This document shows, one piece after another, positions 1-5,344 of a stretch of DNA of 5,357 nucleotides. Source of the stretch: Bacteroidota bacterium (GTDB lineage Bacteria; Bacteroidota; Bacteroidia; Chitinophagales; Chitinophagaceae); the NCBI GenBank assembly GCA_023433265.1, contig JAEZDR010000155.1, positions 1 through 5,357 of the forward strand, given 5' to 3'. A program made the translations under genes and the position numbers. The notes below the pieces were generated by a model. It saw only the letters and a program-made list of their open reading frames with translations. It did no database searches and was not told the origin of the DNA. Within the stretch, counting starts at the first letter, position 1, and each line of letters opens with the position of its first letter.

Positions 1-266
1 GGAGTATATCAGTGGAAGTTTAGCCTTTTATATAATAGGAATCAGAGGACTGTAATTGTCGTTGACGTGATTGTTGTGTTTTTGCACGTAATGCTGTACA
101 GCTAGCTGAGTTGAACCCGCCATCTGACAGCATTCCACCCCAGGTATGTATGGCTGCAAGCGTACTGAGCCTGTAGGGATACGGTTAAGAGATGGCAAAG
201 GGGTATGACCGATTGAGCTAAGAGATATGAACGGGATATGTAAGAGGAGTGAAAGGACAGTAGCCG
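1..266. other. Intergenic stretch with no supported gene
   Basis: I see no convincing gene here. The forward frames are closed by stops early (for example at 53-55 and 103-105). A short open forward frame from base 1 could be the tail of a gene lying outside the window, but nothing in it is recognisable. The open reverse-strand frames across 28-338 give low-complexity peptides rich in W, F, L and Y because they read through the 11-bp repeat array, and they resemble no protein I know. No tRNA, no strong hairpin and no clear promoter were found. Confidence 0.5.
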
Positions 267-328
267 TAAACCAGCGGTAAACCAGCCATAAACCAGCCAT
301 AAACCAGCTGTAAACCAGCGATAAACCC
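267..328. repeat. Tandem 11-bp repeat array (TAAACCAGCNN, five full units plus a partial)
   Basis: Five consecutive 11-bp units start at 267, 278, 289, 300 and 311, followed by a partial unit TAAACCC at 322-328. All five full units carry the same 9-mer TAAACCAGC. Only the two spacer bases differ (GG, CA, CA, TG, GA). Eleven bases is close to one helical turn, so each 9-mer would face the same side of the DNA. The array lies about 90 bp upstream of the two-gene cassette starting at 420. It could be a stack of protein-binding sites or simply a slippage-generated minisatellite. The pattern is seen directly; any role is inference. Confidence 0.9.
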
Positions 329-419
329 ACTCAAACAAAGCTTTTTACCTGCGAGATATGACAAAAATCATGGTTGATGTGCTGATGTAGCGGGAACTTC
401 AATAGCTAAACTTTGGATT

Positions 420-1151
420 ATGGCCAGACAGAGTGGTCCGTTCAGGTTAAACGGCGATATGGGGGACATTAACTATTACTTCAACCGGTTGGCAGGGCGA
501 ATGGTTGGCAGAAGAAAACGAGAGAACTTGAGTGAGGAGGCACGAACCTCACCCAGATACGAAGTGTTCAGGCAACATGGTGCTATTCATGGTGCGTCGT
601 CAAAGAGTTGTACTTTACTAAAAGAGTGTATTAGGGAGGCAATAAAAGGTGCATATGATAACAAGATGAACACGCGTTTAGTAACATTGGGCAAGCAAAT
701 CATGCGTGCTGCGGGGGAGGATAATGGACATCCTTTTCATACCCCTAAAGTAACAGCGTTTCGGGATTTCAGATTTAATAAGAAGGCCGGTGTAGCTAAT
801 CTTGTGTATTCCGGAATGTCAACAGAAATATGCAAGCGTTCGTACATTATGTCTTTCAGCGCTCCTGACGTAGTTGCAAGCAGGGGTTGTACTCATTACC
901 AGTTTGCCTGTTGTGTAGCGGGTGTTGATTTTACAAATAGGCTGTATGATGGCAGGTATGAAAAAAGCGAGCTTTTTACGCATGGCGTAACAAACGGAAA
1001 GTTTGAGCTAAACGTGGAGATTCCATCCGGGTACCCGGTATATTTTGGAATAGTTATTTTCAGGCAGTTTAAATATTTAAACGGGCGCTACTACATGTAC
1101 ACCAATTACAAAGGCTTGGCGGCTGATATAACTGATGTTTGGATTGGATAA
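420..1151 (+). CDS. Uncharacterised Bacteroidota protein (MARQ-x-G family-like), 243 aa
   Basis: The function is unknown. The N-terminus (MARQSGPFRLNGDMGDINYYF), the basic stretch near residues 27-35, the P-R-Y-E-V-F-R-Q-H-G block near 45-54 and the K-x-C-x-L-L-K-E segment near 62-69 match, from memory, the layout of a common Bacteroidota family. That family begins roughly MARQKG-x-x-x-x-x-G, followed by a P-A-F-x-R-T-R-E-N block and a G-K-L-L-R segment. This member is divergent. There is no signal peptide or membrane segment, so it is probably cytosolic. The C-terminal half (about 115-243) is rich in aromatic, beta-type sequence and ends in DVWIG. Six cysteines (64, 70, 138, 157, 164, 165) include an adjacent CC pair. 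The ATG at 420 is preferred because the family-like motif starts there; there is no Shine-Dalgarno sequence, which is usual in this phylum. The next gene overlaps or closely follows its end. The reading frame is secure; the family assignment is moderate. Confidence 0.78.
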   Translation: MARQSGPFRLNGDMGDINYYFNRLAGRMVGRRKRENLSEEARTSPRYEVFRQHGAIHGASSKSCTLLKECIREAIKGAYDNKMNTRLVTLGKQIMRAAGEDNGHPFHTPKVTAFRDFRFNKKAGVANLVYSGMSTEICKRSYIMSFSAPDVVASRGCTHYQFACCVAGVDFTNRLYDGRYEKSELFTHGVTNGKFELNVEIPSGYPVYFGIVIFRQFKYLNGRYYMYTNYKGLAADITDVWIG

Positions 1152-1630
1152 AATCCGCACTTTGGCAAAGTTCACTAATGATTAGAACGATCACAATGGG
1201 AAAGTTTATTAGTAAGCCAGGTATATTGATAATTGCTGCTATTGCATTTGGTTTGAAAGCACTGTTAGCCGAGAGCACTGTGCCGAGAGAAATGCATGTT
1301 ACAGTAGAGGCTCTGAAAACAATACTGCTCTGGCTGTTTTTTGGGGCACTACTCCATATTGCTACAATCATAGTTTTTAGTTTTTTGAACAGGAACAAGC
1401 GAAAGAACTGGTGGGATGGAGAGCCCGGTGAAAAGATATTAGACGACCTTGCATATTGGTATGGGAGAGCGCTGGTGGTTAGTCTTCCCCTGGCATTGTT
1501 TGGAGGGATTATTTACATGGCGGTTTTTAGAAGTTGGGGGTCTATACTGATGATTTCCGTATGGGTAGGGGTGATGTGGGGTGTGCAGTATTATAAAAAA
1601 AGAAAAGGGAACGGTGTTACCCGGACATAA
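1139..1630 (+). CDS. Small integral membrane protein, four predicted TM helices, function unknown
   Basis: I do not recognise this protein. From the longest start it has 163 residues with hydrophobic segments at about 28-44, 60-83, 111-130 and 133-151. Basic residues cluster at the N-terminus, in the 84-110 loop (NRNKRKNWWDGEPGEK) and at the C-terminus (KKRKG). By the positive-inside rule this gives four helices with both ends in the cytoplasm and a central cytoplasmic loop of about 27 residues holding a WWDGEPGE patch. The start is uncertain. ATG 1139 overlaps the upstream stop by 13 bases, which suggests translational coupling. ATG 1178 and ATG 1196 are equally plausible, and MGKFISKPG (from 1196) is the most typical membrane-protein N-terminus. 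No Shine-Dalgarno sequence decides between them. It probably forms an operon with the 420-1151 gene; nothing in the sequence shows its role. Confidence 0.72.
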   Translation: MDWIKSALWQSSLMIRTITMGKFISKPGILIIAAIAFGLKALLAESTVPREMHVTVEALKTILLWLFFGALLHIATIIVFSFLNRNKRKNWWDGEPGEKILDDLAYWYGRALVVSLPLALFGGIIYMAVFRSWGSILMISVWVGVMWGVQYYKKRKGNGVTRT

Positions 1631-1696
1631 TGCCGGAGAAATAGCCCTGTATGTATTGCAGTATTACCTACCTGCTCTTTTTTTGCTGCAATTAAT

Positions 1697-1748
1697 TTTA
1701 GCCTGGACCAAGCCTAAGAATGCATTTTAAGACTTGGTCCAAGCTAAA
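1697..1748 (-). terminator. 52-bp imperfect palindrome between convergent genes, probable 3'-end hairpin/terminator
   Basis: The arms TTTAGCCTGGACCAAG (1697-1712) and CTTGGTCCAAGCTAAA (1733-1748) fold back on each other, centred on AATGCATT at 1719-1726. Read as reverse-strand RNA, the stem is almost continuous: two of the arm imperfections become G-U wobbles (1703/1742 and 1713/1732). In forward-strand RNA these would be A-C mismatches. The structure therefore fits better in the receptor transcript, starting 21 bases after that gene's stop codon. It lies 66 bases past the stop of the forward membrane-protein gene. No good U-tract follows on either strand, so intrinsic termination is likely but not proven; an mRNA-protecting 3' hairpin is the alternative. 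Confidence 0.6.
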
Positions 1749-1769
1749 GGGACAGTAATTCAGATTAAG

Positions 1770-4136
1770 TTAAAACCGAACATTGATGGTGGCCATATAA
1801 TTGGTGCCCGCCATTGGGAAATAAAAGTTTTCGGTGGTGGTTTCTCCGCCGTAGATGTAGCTGAATGTATAGCCGTTAGGTTCGTAACGCCTATTAAAGA
1901 TGTTATTGACCTGGAATGCGAAGTTTATCTCTCTACCCAACCAGTTTTGTAGCTTGTATCCTATACGTGCGTCCTGCACAAAGAATGGATCCAGCATTCT
2001 AGATTCATTCATGGTATTGTCCAGGTACTGCTTGCCCACATATTTATTGGATAGCGTGATTTCCATGTTACTGACGGGTGAAATATTGATGGAAGTGGCC
2101 GCGATGATAGATGGCGATAAAGCTATGTCAGTATTCTTGTGAGGAGTGGCTTTTTGATTTCCTGCATCGTAATCGTCAATAAACTCTGTGAATGATTTTA
2201 CCTTGTTTTTGCTGAGGGTAAGATTTGCAGAGGCTGATATCCACTTTGCGAAGCTTAGGGCGCCCTGCAATTCTATGCCTGCCCTGTAGCTTTCGGGCAC
2301 GTTAGTTCTGGTGTATGCTCCAACATCGTTAATCTGCCCGGTTAGGATAAGTTGGTTGCGATAGTACATGTAATACGCAGTGACGGCAACGAAAGCTTTA
2401 TTAAACCTTCTTTCATAGCCGAGTTCAACGTCGTGAAGCGTCTCGTGAGAAGGCTGGGTTTTTACGCCCGCTTCAAAATCGTTGCGGTTGGGTTCTTTAT
2501 TAGCCATTGCATAACTGAGGTAAGCTTTACTAGTTCCTTTCGTATAGCTAATGCCCGCCTTAGGATTAAGAAAAGTGAATTTGCGATGAATAGGTAGGGT
2601 AGGGTTGTCTCTAAATCCGCGCATATCGTGGCTTACGAACCTAAGTTGTAAGTCAGTGAACAACGCAAGGGTTGGGGAAAAACTATATTGCCACTTCAAG
2701 TAATTGTTGAAATCCTTTTTAAACGAAGGGAGGTTGTACCAGCTGTGATCTTTTGGTATTCCTGCTTGTGCCCAGGGTATTTTACCATAATGTTTGCCGT
2801 CGTATTGTGTAATTCCACCGCCAAATGTTACTTCATGGTTGCCCGATGTGTATTGCAGGGAATAGATGCCACCGTAGAAATGGTTGTCGAGCCACAGTTG
2901 CCTTACTATATCGGTTTCAGTAAGAACGTTTCCGTTCAATTCAAAATCGGGCAAACCGTAATCGCTATAGCTTTCTTCTGCCCTATAGTTTTCATAGAAA
3001 CCAATGCCTCGTGTAAGAAAAGTAGCGACATTAAAGGATAGGCGACTATTTATTTTCCCGTTCCAAAATAGCTGGTAGTGTGTTTGTCGATAATCGTCAA
3101 TTTCGTTGTTATACGGTTCTCCCGGTTTTTCTGTACCTGAAGAGTTGAATGTACGGTTGGTTTTCAATATTGCTTCCGGCACACCATTCCAGGCTTGGTA
3201 AGTTTTCTCAGATCCGCTGAAAATATTAAACCGGACACTGTTGTTCTTTCCAAGGTAGGCACCGGATAAATAGAAAGATTGCAGTTTACTCCAGGCCCTG
3301 TCTATAAATCCATCGCTTGTAATGCGGCTGAGACGAGCATCGAATGTGAATTTGTTATCTATTAAACCGCTCCCTACGCGCGCTGTATTTTTCCAGGTAT
3401 TAAAAGAGCCGTAGCTATTGTTTAGTTCTGCATAGGCGGATTTATTTACTTCGTGCGTACTGATGTTTACCGTTGCGCCAAAGGCACCGGCACCATTGGT
3501 AGAAGTACCTACGCCACGTTGAATTTGCATGGAATTTACTGATGAAGAAAAATCGGGAAGGTTGACGAAAAAAGTCCCCTGGCTTTCCGCATCATTCCAG
3601 GGAATGCCATTTAGAGTGATATTAATCCTGCTGGCATCTGTGCCTCTTATTGTCATGCCGGTGTATCCTATTCCTGTACCTGCATCGGAATTTGCAACCA
3701 CGGAGGGTGTTTGGTTAAGGAAGAAAGGAATATCCTGACCAACGTTTTGTTTTTGCACTTGCAGTTTTGACAGGTCTGTTTTAGTAAAAGGAGCTTTTTC
3801 ACCAGCACGGGTTGCTTTTACTTCAAGCGGTTCCAGCATTAATACTTCATCATCGAGCACGATCTCTAACTGGCTTATCGTTTTGGAAAGTGTGAGGGTT
3901 CGGGTCGCCTTTCCGGTATAAGTAAAAGACACATGAGCATTTTCCAGCAATGGCAGGCTGAAAGTACCGTCCTTTGAGACTTTTTCTATGATAATCGTAT
4001 TGCCCGAAAGGACTGTAATAGTTGCCCCGGCGAGCAGCTGCCCGCTACGATCTTTAATTGATCCAGGAATGTTTTGGGCTAAAGCATAGTTTAAGAATAA
4101 AACGAGAAGTACAACTGTCGTAAAAGCCTTTTTCAT
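1770..4136 (-). CDS. TonB-dependent outer-membrane receptor, probable thiamin/TPP uptake (TPP-riboswitch controlled)
   Basis: This is a 788-residue outer-membrane active transporter that would import its ligand into the periplasm using energy passed on by TonB-ExbBD. Residues 1-20 are a signal peptide ending ALA before Q21. Residues about 22-95 form a carboxypeptidase-regulatory-like domain (GSIKDRSGQLLAGATITVL). The plug covers about 113-228 and contains RGTDASRINITLNGIPWNDA (164-183) followed by ESQGTFFVNLPDF. The remainder is a 22-strand-type beta-barrel, with NNIFNRRYEPNGYTFSYIYGG near the end and a terminal phenylalanine (ATINVRF) as the barrel-assembly signal. Length is normal for the family. 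The start is set by the signal peptide. The substrate is inferred from the TPP riboswitch in its leader; thiamin-regulated receptors of this type (OMthi) are known in Bacteroides. No thiamin gene adjoins it downstream, where the next gene is convergent. Being a TonB-dependent receptor is near certain; thiamin or its phosphates as ligand is likely. Confidence 0.95.
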   Translation of the reverse strand: MKKAFTTVVLLVLFLNYALAQNIPGSIKDRSGQLLAGATITVLSGNTIIIEKVSKDGTFSLPLLENAHVSFTYTGKATRTLTLSKTISQLEIVLDDEVLMLEPLEVKATRAGEKAPFTKTDLSKLQVQKQNVGQDIPFFLNQTPSVVANSDAGTGIGYTGMTIRGTDASRINITLNGIPWNDAESQGTFFVNLPDFSSSVNSMQIQRGVGTSTNGAGAFGATVNISTHEVNKSAYAELNNSYGSFNTWKNTARVGSGLIDNKFTFDARLSRITSDGFIDRAWSKLQSFYLSGAYLGKNNSVRFNIFSGSEKTYQAWNGVPEAILKTNRTFNSSGTEKPGEPYNNEIDDYRQTHYQLFWNGKINSRLSFNVATFLTRGIGFYENYRAEESYSDYGLPDFELNGNVLTETDIVRQLWLDNHFYGGIYSLQYTSGNHEVTFGGGITQYDGKHYGKIPWAQAGIPKDHSWYNLPSFKKDFNNYLKWQYSFSPTLALFTDLQLRFVSHDMRGFRDNPTLPIHRKFTFLNPKAGISYTKGTSKAYLSYAMANKEPNRNDFEAGVKTQPSHETLHDVELGYERRFNKAFVAVTAYYMYYRNQLILTGQINDVGAYTRTNVPESYRAGIELQGALSFAKWISASANLTLSKNKVKSFTEFIDDYDAGNQKATPHKNTDIALSPSIIAATSINISPVSNMEITLSNKYVGKQYLDNTMNESRMLDPFFVQDARIGYKLQNWLGREINFAFQVNNIFNRRYEPNGYTFSYIYGGETTTENFYFPMAGTNYMATINVRF

Positions 4137-4170
4137 TATTCGGTTTTTTACGAACAGGGGAATACTGGCA

Positions 4171-4208
4171 GAAAAGGAAGAAAAGAAAAGAAGTTTCGCC
4201 TTCCCTTC
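4171..4208 (-). promoter_or_regulatory. Possible switching helix (expression platform) of the TPP riboswitch
   Basis: The 3' strand of riboswitch helix P1 sits in GAAGGGAAG (4208-4200, reverse strand). Nineteen bases later a pyrimidine-rich run contains CTTCCTTTTC (4180-4171), which can pair with it over nine positions with one G-U pair and one bulged U. This pairing excludes P1 formation, so it could act as the ligand-free alternative fold. No terminator hairpin with a U-tract and no Shine-Dalgarno sequence are visible before the start codon, so how the switch is read out is open. The complementarity is seen; the role is inferred. Confidence 0.4.
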
Positions 4209-4282
4209 GCAGGTATTATCCTGTTCAGGTTCTACGGGTTTGATCTCAGCCTTTGGACTTCACCAAAAGCACCCCGGGAAAT
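4200..4282 (-). promoter_or_regulatory. TPP riboswitch (THI-box)
   Basis: On the reverse strand the conserved THI-box core reads in order: P1 5' arm TTTCCC (4281-4276), GGGGTGC (4275-4269), a P3 hairpin CTTTTGG/CCAAAGG (about 4270-4250), CTGAGA (4249-4244), ACCTGA (4230-4225), GGATAATACC (4221-4212) and TGCGAAGGGA (4211-4202). GGGAA (4205-4201) closes P1 with the first arm. The CTGAGA element is the pyrimidine-sensing loop, and the GATAATACC/GCG segment belongs to the pyrophosphate-sensing arm in known TPP riboswitches. It ends 63 bases before the receptor's start codon, so TPP binding should reduce receptor expression. Confidence 0.95.
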
Positions 4283-4288
4283 TTTACG

Positions 4289-4296
4289 CAAAGTAA
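4289..4296 (-). promoter_or_regulatory. Candidate -7 promoter element for the riboswitch/receptor transcript
   Basis: TTACTTTG on the reverse strand matches the Bacteroidota -7 consensus TAnnTTTG at all but one position. It would place transcription start at about 4282-4284, immediately before the first base of riboswitch helix P1. That position is the main support. No TTG/TTTG element lies at the usual 19-21 bp upstream; the nearest TTTG is only 12 bp away. The promoter is therefore plausible but weak. Confidence 0.35.
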
Positions 4297-4337
4297 TATG
4301 GGTTTTTTCAAACCTGCTGTAACTTTTTTTTCCATGG

Positions 4338-4359
4338 GGCGTTACACAGCTATAACGCC
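4338..4359 (+). promoter_or_regulatory. Hairpin immediately upstream of the DUF2807 start codon
   Basis: GGCGTTA (4338-4344) and TAACGCC (4353-4359) form a perfect 7-bp stem with an 8-base loop, extended by one G-U pair (4337/4360). It ends four bases before the ATG at 4364, so in the mRNA it would occupy the ribosome landing site. As DNA it is also a dyad that a regulator could bind. It is not followed by a U-tract on either strand, so it is not an intrinsic terminator. The structure is seen; the function is unknown. Confidence 0.5.
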
Positions 4360-4363
4360 TGTT

Positions 4364-5083
4364 ATGAAAAGAATATTGATAGCTTGTTTAGTCCTTTTAG
4401 GAGTTAGTTTCCGCACTGATGCTCAAAATGTTGTTTATGATGAGAACGTTGAGGTGCGAGAAGTGCCTGGCTTTCATACCGTGATTGTAAGCGGTGGTAT
4501 GACCGTTTACCTTTCGCAAGGAACCCAGGCTGCAGTTGCCGTAAGTACAAGCGACGAAAAGAACCTGTCGAAAATCAAGACAGAGGTGAATAACGGTGTG
4601 CTTTCGATTCATCCTGAGACGGGAGTGTGGAACACCTTCAGCTTCGGAAACAAAAAAGTAAAGGCTTATATAACCGTAAGCGTCCTTCAGAAGCTCGTAT
4701 TGAATGGAGGTAGCATAGTAAAATGTGCAGACCCAATAAAAACTACCTCGTTAGCAACTGAAGTAAATGGCGGTAGCATATTAAATGCACAATTAAGTGG
4801 AGCTGAACTGAAACTTGAGGTAAATGGAGGATCAATTGCCGAAATGAAGGGGAACTTTGCTACGGTAAAGGTTGAGGCGAGTGGCGGTTCCGTAATAAAG
4901 GCTGGTGAACTAGTAGCAGAAGACCTGGAAGTAGAGGCAAATGCAGGATCAGTTGTTACGGTGAGGGCCGATAAACAGTTAGATTTGGAAGCTAGCGGTG
5001 GAAGTATAATTAACTATAAGGGAGAGGCATCAGTGGGGAGGAACAATTCTACAGGGGGGTCAATAATCAAGAAAAAATCATAA
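4364..5083 (+). CDS. Secreted head-GIN domain (DUF2807) protein with beta-helix GGS ladder
   Basis: This is a 239-residue exported protein of the head-GIN/DUF2807 type, often annotated as a putative auto-transporter adhesin in Bacteroidota; its true function is not established. Residues 1-20 (MKRILIACLVLLGVSFRTDA, cut before Q21) are a signal peptide. The domain begins at about 27-50 with ENVEVREVPGFHTVIVSGGM, the usual opening of the family. From residue 115 a ladder of G/A-G-S turns appears with serines at 117, 138, 157, 176, 196, 214 and 233, each followed by hydrophobic residues such as I or V. The spacing of 18-21 residues fits successive coils of a right-handed beta-helix. The protein ends in STGGSIIKKKS, with no anchor or sorting domain, so it may remain periplasmic or be surface-exposed. 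ATG 4364 is chosen over an in-frame TTG at 4253 because the signal peptide starts there and the longer form would lie antisense to the riboswitch. It is divergent from the receptor gene. Confidence 0.92.
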   Translation: MKRILIACLVLLGVSFRTDAQNVVYDENVEVREVPGFHTVIVSGGMTVYLSQGTQAAVAVSTSDEKNLSKIKTEVNNGVLSIHPETGVWNTFSFGNKKVKAYITVSVLQKLVLNGGSIVKCADPIKTTSLATEVNGGSILNAQLSGAELKLEVNGGSIAEMKGNFATVKVEASGGSVIKAGELVAEDLEVEANAGSVVTVRADKQLDLEASGGSIINYKGEASVGRNNSTGGSIIKKKS

Positions 5084-5099
5084 AAATTTGCAATAACAC

Positions 5100-5130
5100 T
5101 TGGCTGAGAAGCTGTAGGTTGTTACCTTTG
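5100..5130 (+). promoter_or_regulatory. Bacteroidota-type promoter of the tRNA-fMet gene
   Basis: TACCTTTG at 5123-5130 is an exact match to the Bacteroidota -7 element TAnnTTTG. A TTG at 5100-5102 lies 20 bp upstream, the expected place for the -33 element. Transcription would start at about 5135-5138, giving a leader of about 60 bases before the tRNA. It lies just after the DUF2807 stop codon, so the tRNA has its own promoter. Confidence 0.8.
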
Positions 5131-5139
5131 CACTCCCAA

Positions 5140-5169
5140 CGCTGAAACAACAAGTGTTTTAGTGCAGCG
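5140..5169 (+). other. Hairpin in the tRNA-fMet precursor leader
   Basis: CGCTGAAACA (5140-5149) can pair with TGTTT (5155-5159) and CAGCG (5165-5169), giving two 5-bp helices interrupted by a 5-base bulge (5160-5164), with a 5-base loop. It falls between the predicted transcription start and the mature tRNA 5' end at 5198. A role in precursor processing is possible but not shown. Confidence 0.35.
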
Positions 5170-5197
5170 ATAAAGAAATTTAGTTTAAAATAAATAT

Positions 5198-5269
<72 letters not shown>

Positions 5270-5271
5270 CT

Positions 5272-5300
5272 AAGAGAGACTCCCAAAGGGTCTCTTTTTT
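5272..5300 (+). terminator. Rho-independent terminator of the tRNA-fMet transcript
   Basis: AGAGAC (5275-5280) pairs with GTCTCT (5290-5295), with further C-G pairs possible in the loop (CC at 5282-5283 with GG at 5288-5289). The run of T at 5295-5300 follows directly and can also extend the stem with the upstream AAG. It begins three bases after the tRNA 3' end, so the tRNA forms a single-gene transcript. Confidence 0.92.
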
Positions 5301-5323
5301 CGTTTGGGGATCTCTTATTGTGA

Positions 5324-5344
5324 GGTAGCTCGTAGGGCTCATAA
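5324..5344 (+). pseudogene. Degenerate tRNA-fMet fragment (D-arm 3' side to anticodon loop)
   Basis: These 21 bases match bases 5214-5234 of the intact tRNA-fMet with one mismatch (A5334 instead of C5224), including the anticodon loop CTCATAA. The sequence does not continue as a tRNA. The 5' half (acceptor strand and GAGC of the D-stem) is absent, and the 3' half of the anticodon stem (ACGCC) no longer pairs with TAGGG. The window ends at 5357, so the T-arm region cannot be judged. It may be a decayed duplicate or the mark of an integration at the tRNA anticodon arm. Confidence 0.6.

Noticed and set aside
267..328. Repeat array considered as a CRISPR array
   Set aside because: The units are 11 bp with 2-bp spacers; CRISPR arrays have repeats of about 24-48 bp and unique spacers of about 30 bp, and no cas gene is present.
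28..338. Two overlapping reverse-strand open frames of 78-100 codons
   Set aside because: They read through the 11-bp repeat array, giving W/F/Y/L-rich repetitive peptides, and show no domain, signal peptide or plausible start context.
411..419. CTTTGGATT just before the 420 start as a promoter -7 element
   Set aside because: AAACTTTG matches the consensus only partly, has no -33 partner at 19-21 bp and would make the mRNA practically leaderless; not strong enough to list.
1069..1398. Reverse-strand open frame of 109 codons
   Set aside because: It lies antisense to the ends of two forward genes that carry coherent protein features, and its own translation has no recognisable domain.
1655..1692. 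ATTGCAG/CTGCAAT inverted repeat with a seven-T run (1678-1684), as a terminator for the forward genes
   Set aside because: The T-run is inside the 24-base loop, not after the stem. The alternative GCAG/CTGC stem before the Ts is only four pairs with a 10-base loop, too weak to call.
1734..3738. Several forward-strand open frames of 69-117 codons
   Set aside because: All lie antisense within or at the end of the receptor gene, whose protein features are unambiguous; they are shadows of it.
4253..4363. Longer DUF2807 protein starting at TTG 4253
   Set aside because: The extension is antisense to the TPP riboswitch and would bury the signal peptide that begins at ATG 4364.
4397..4612. Reverse-strand open frame of 71 codons
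   Set aside because: Antisense to the DUF2807 signal peptide and domain start; no independent coding evidence.
5087..5090. TTTG as the -33 element of the tRNA promoter
   Set aside because: It is 32 bp from TACCTTTG, outside the usual 19-21 bp; the TTG at 5100-5102 has the right spacing.
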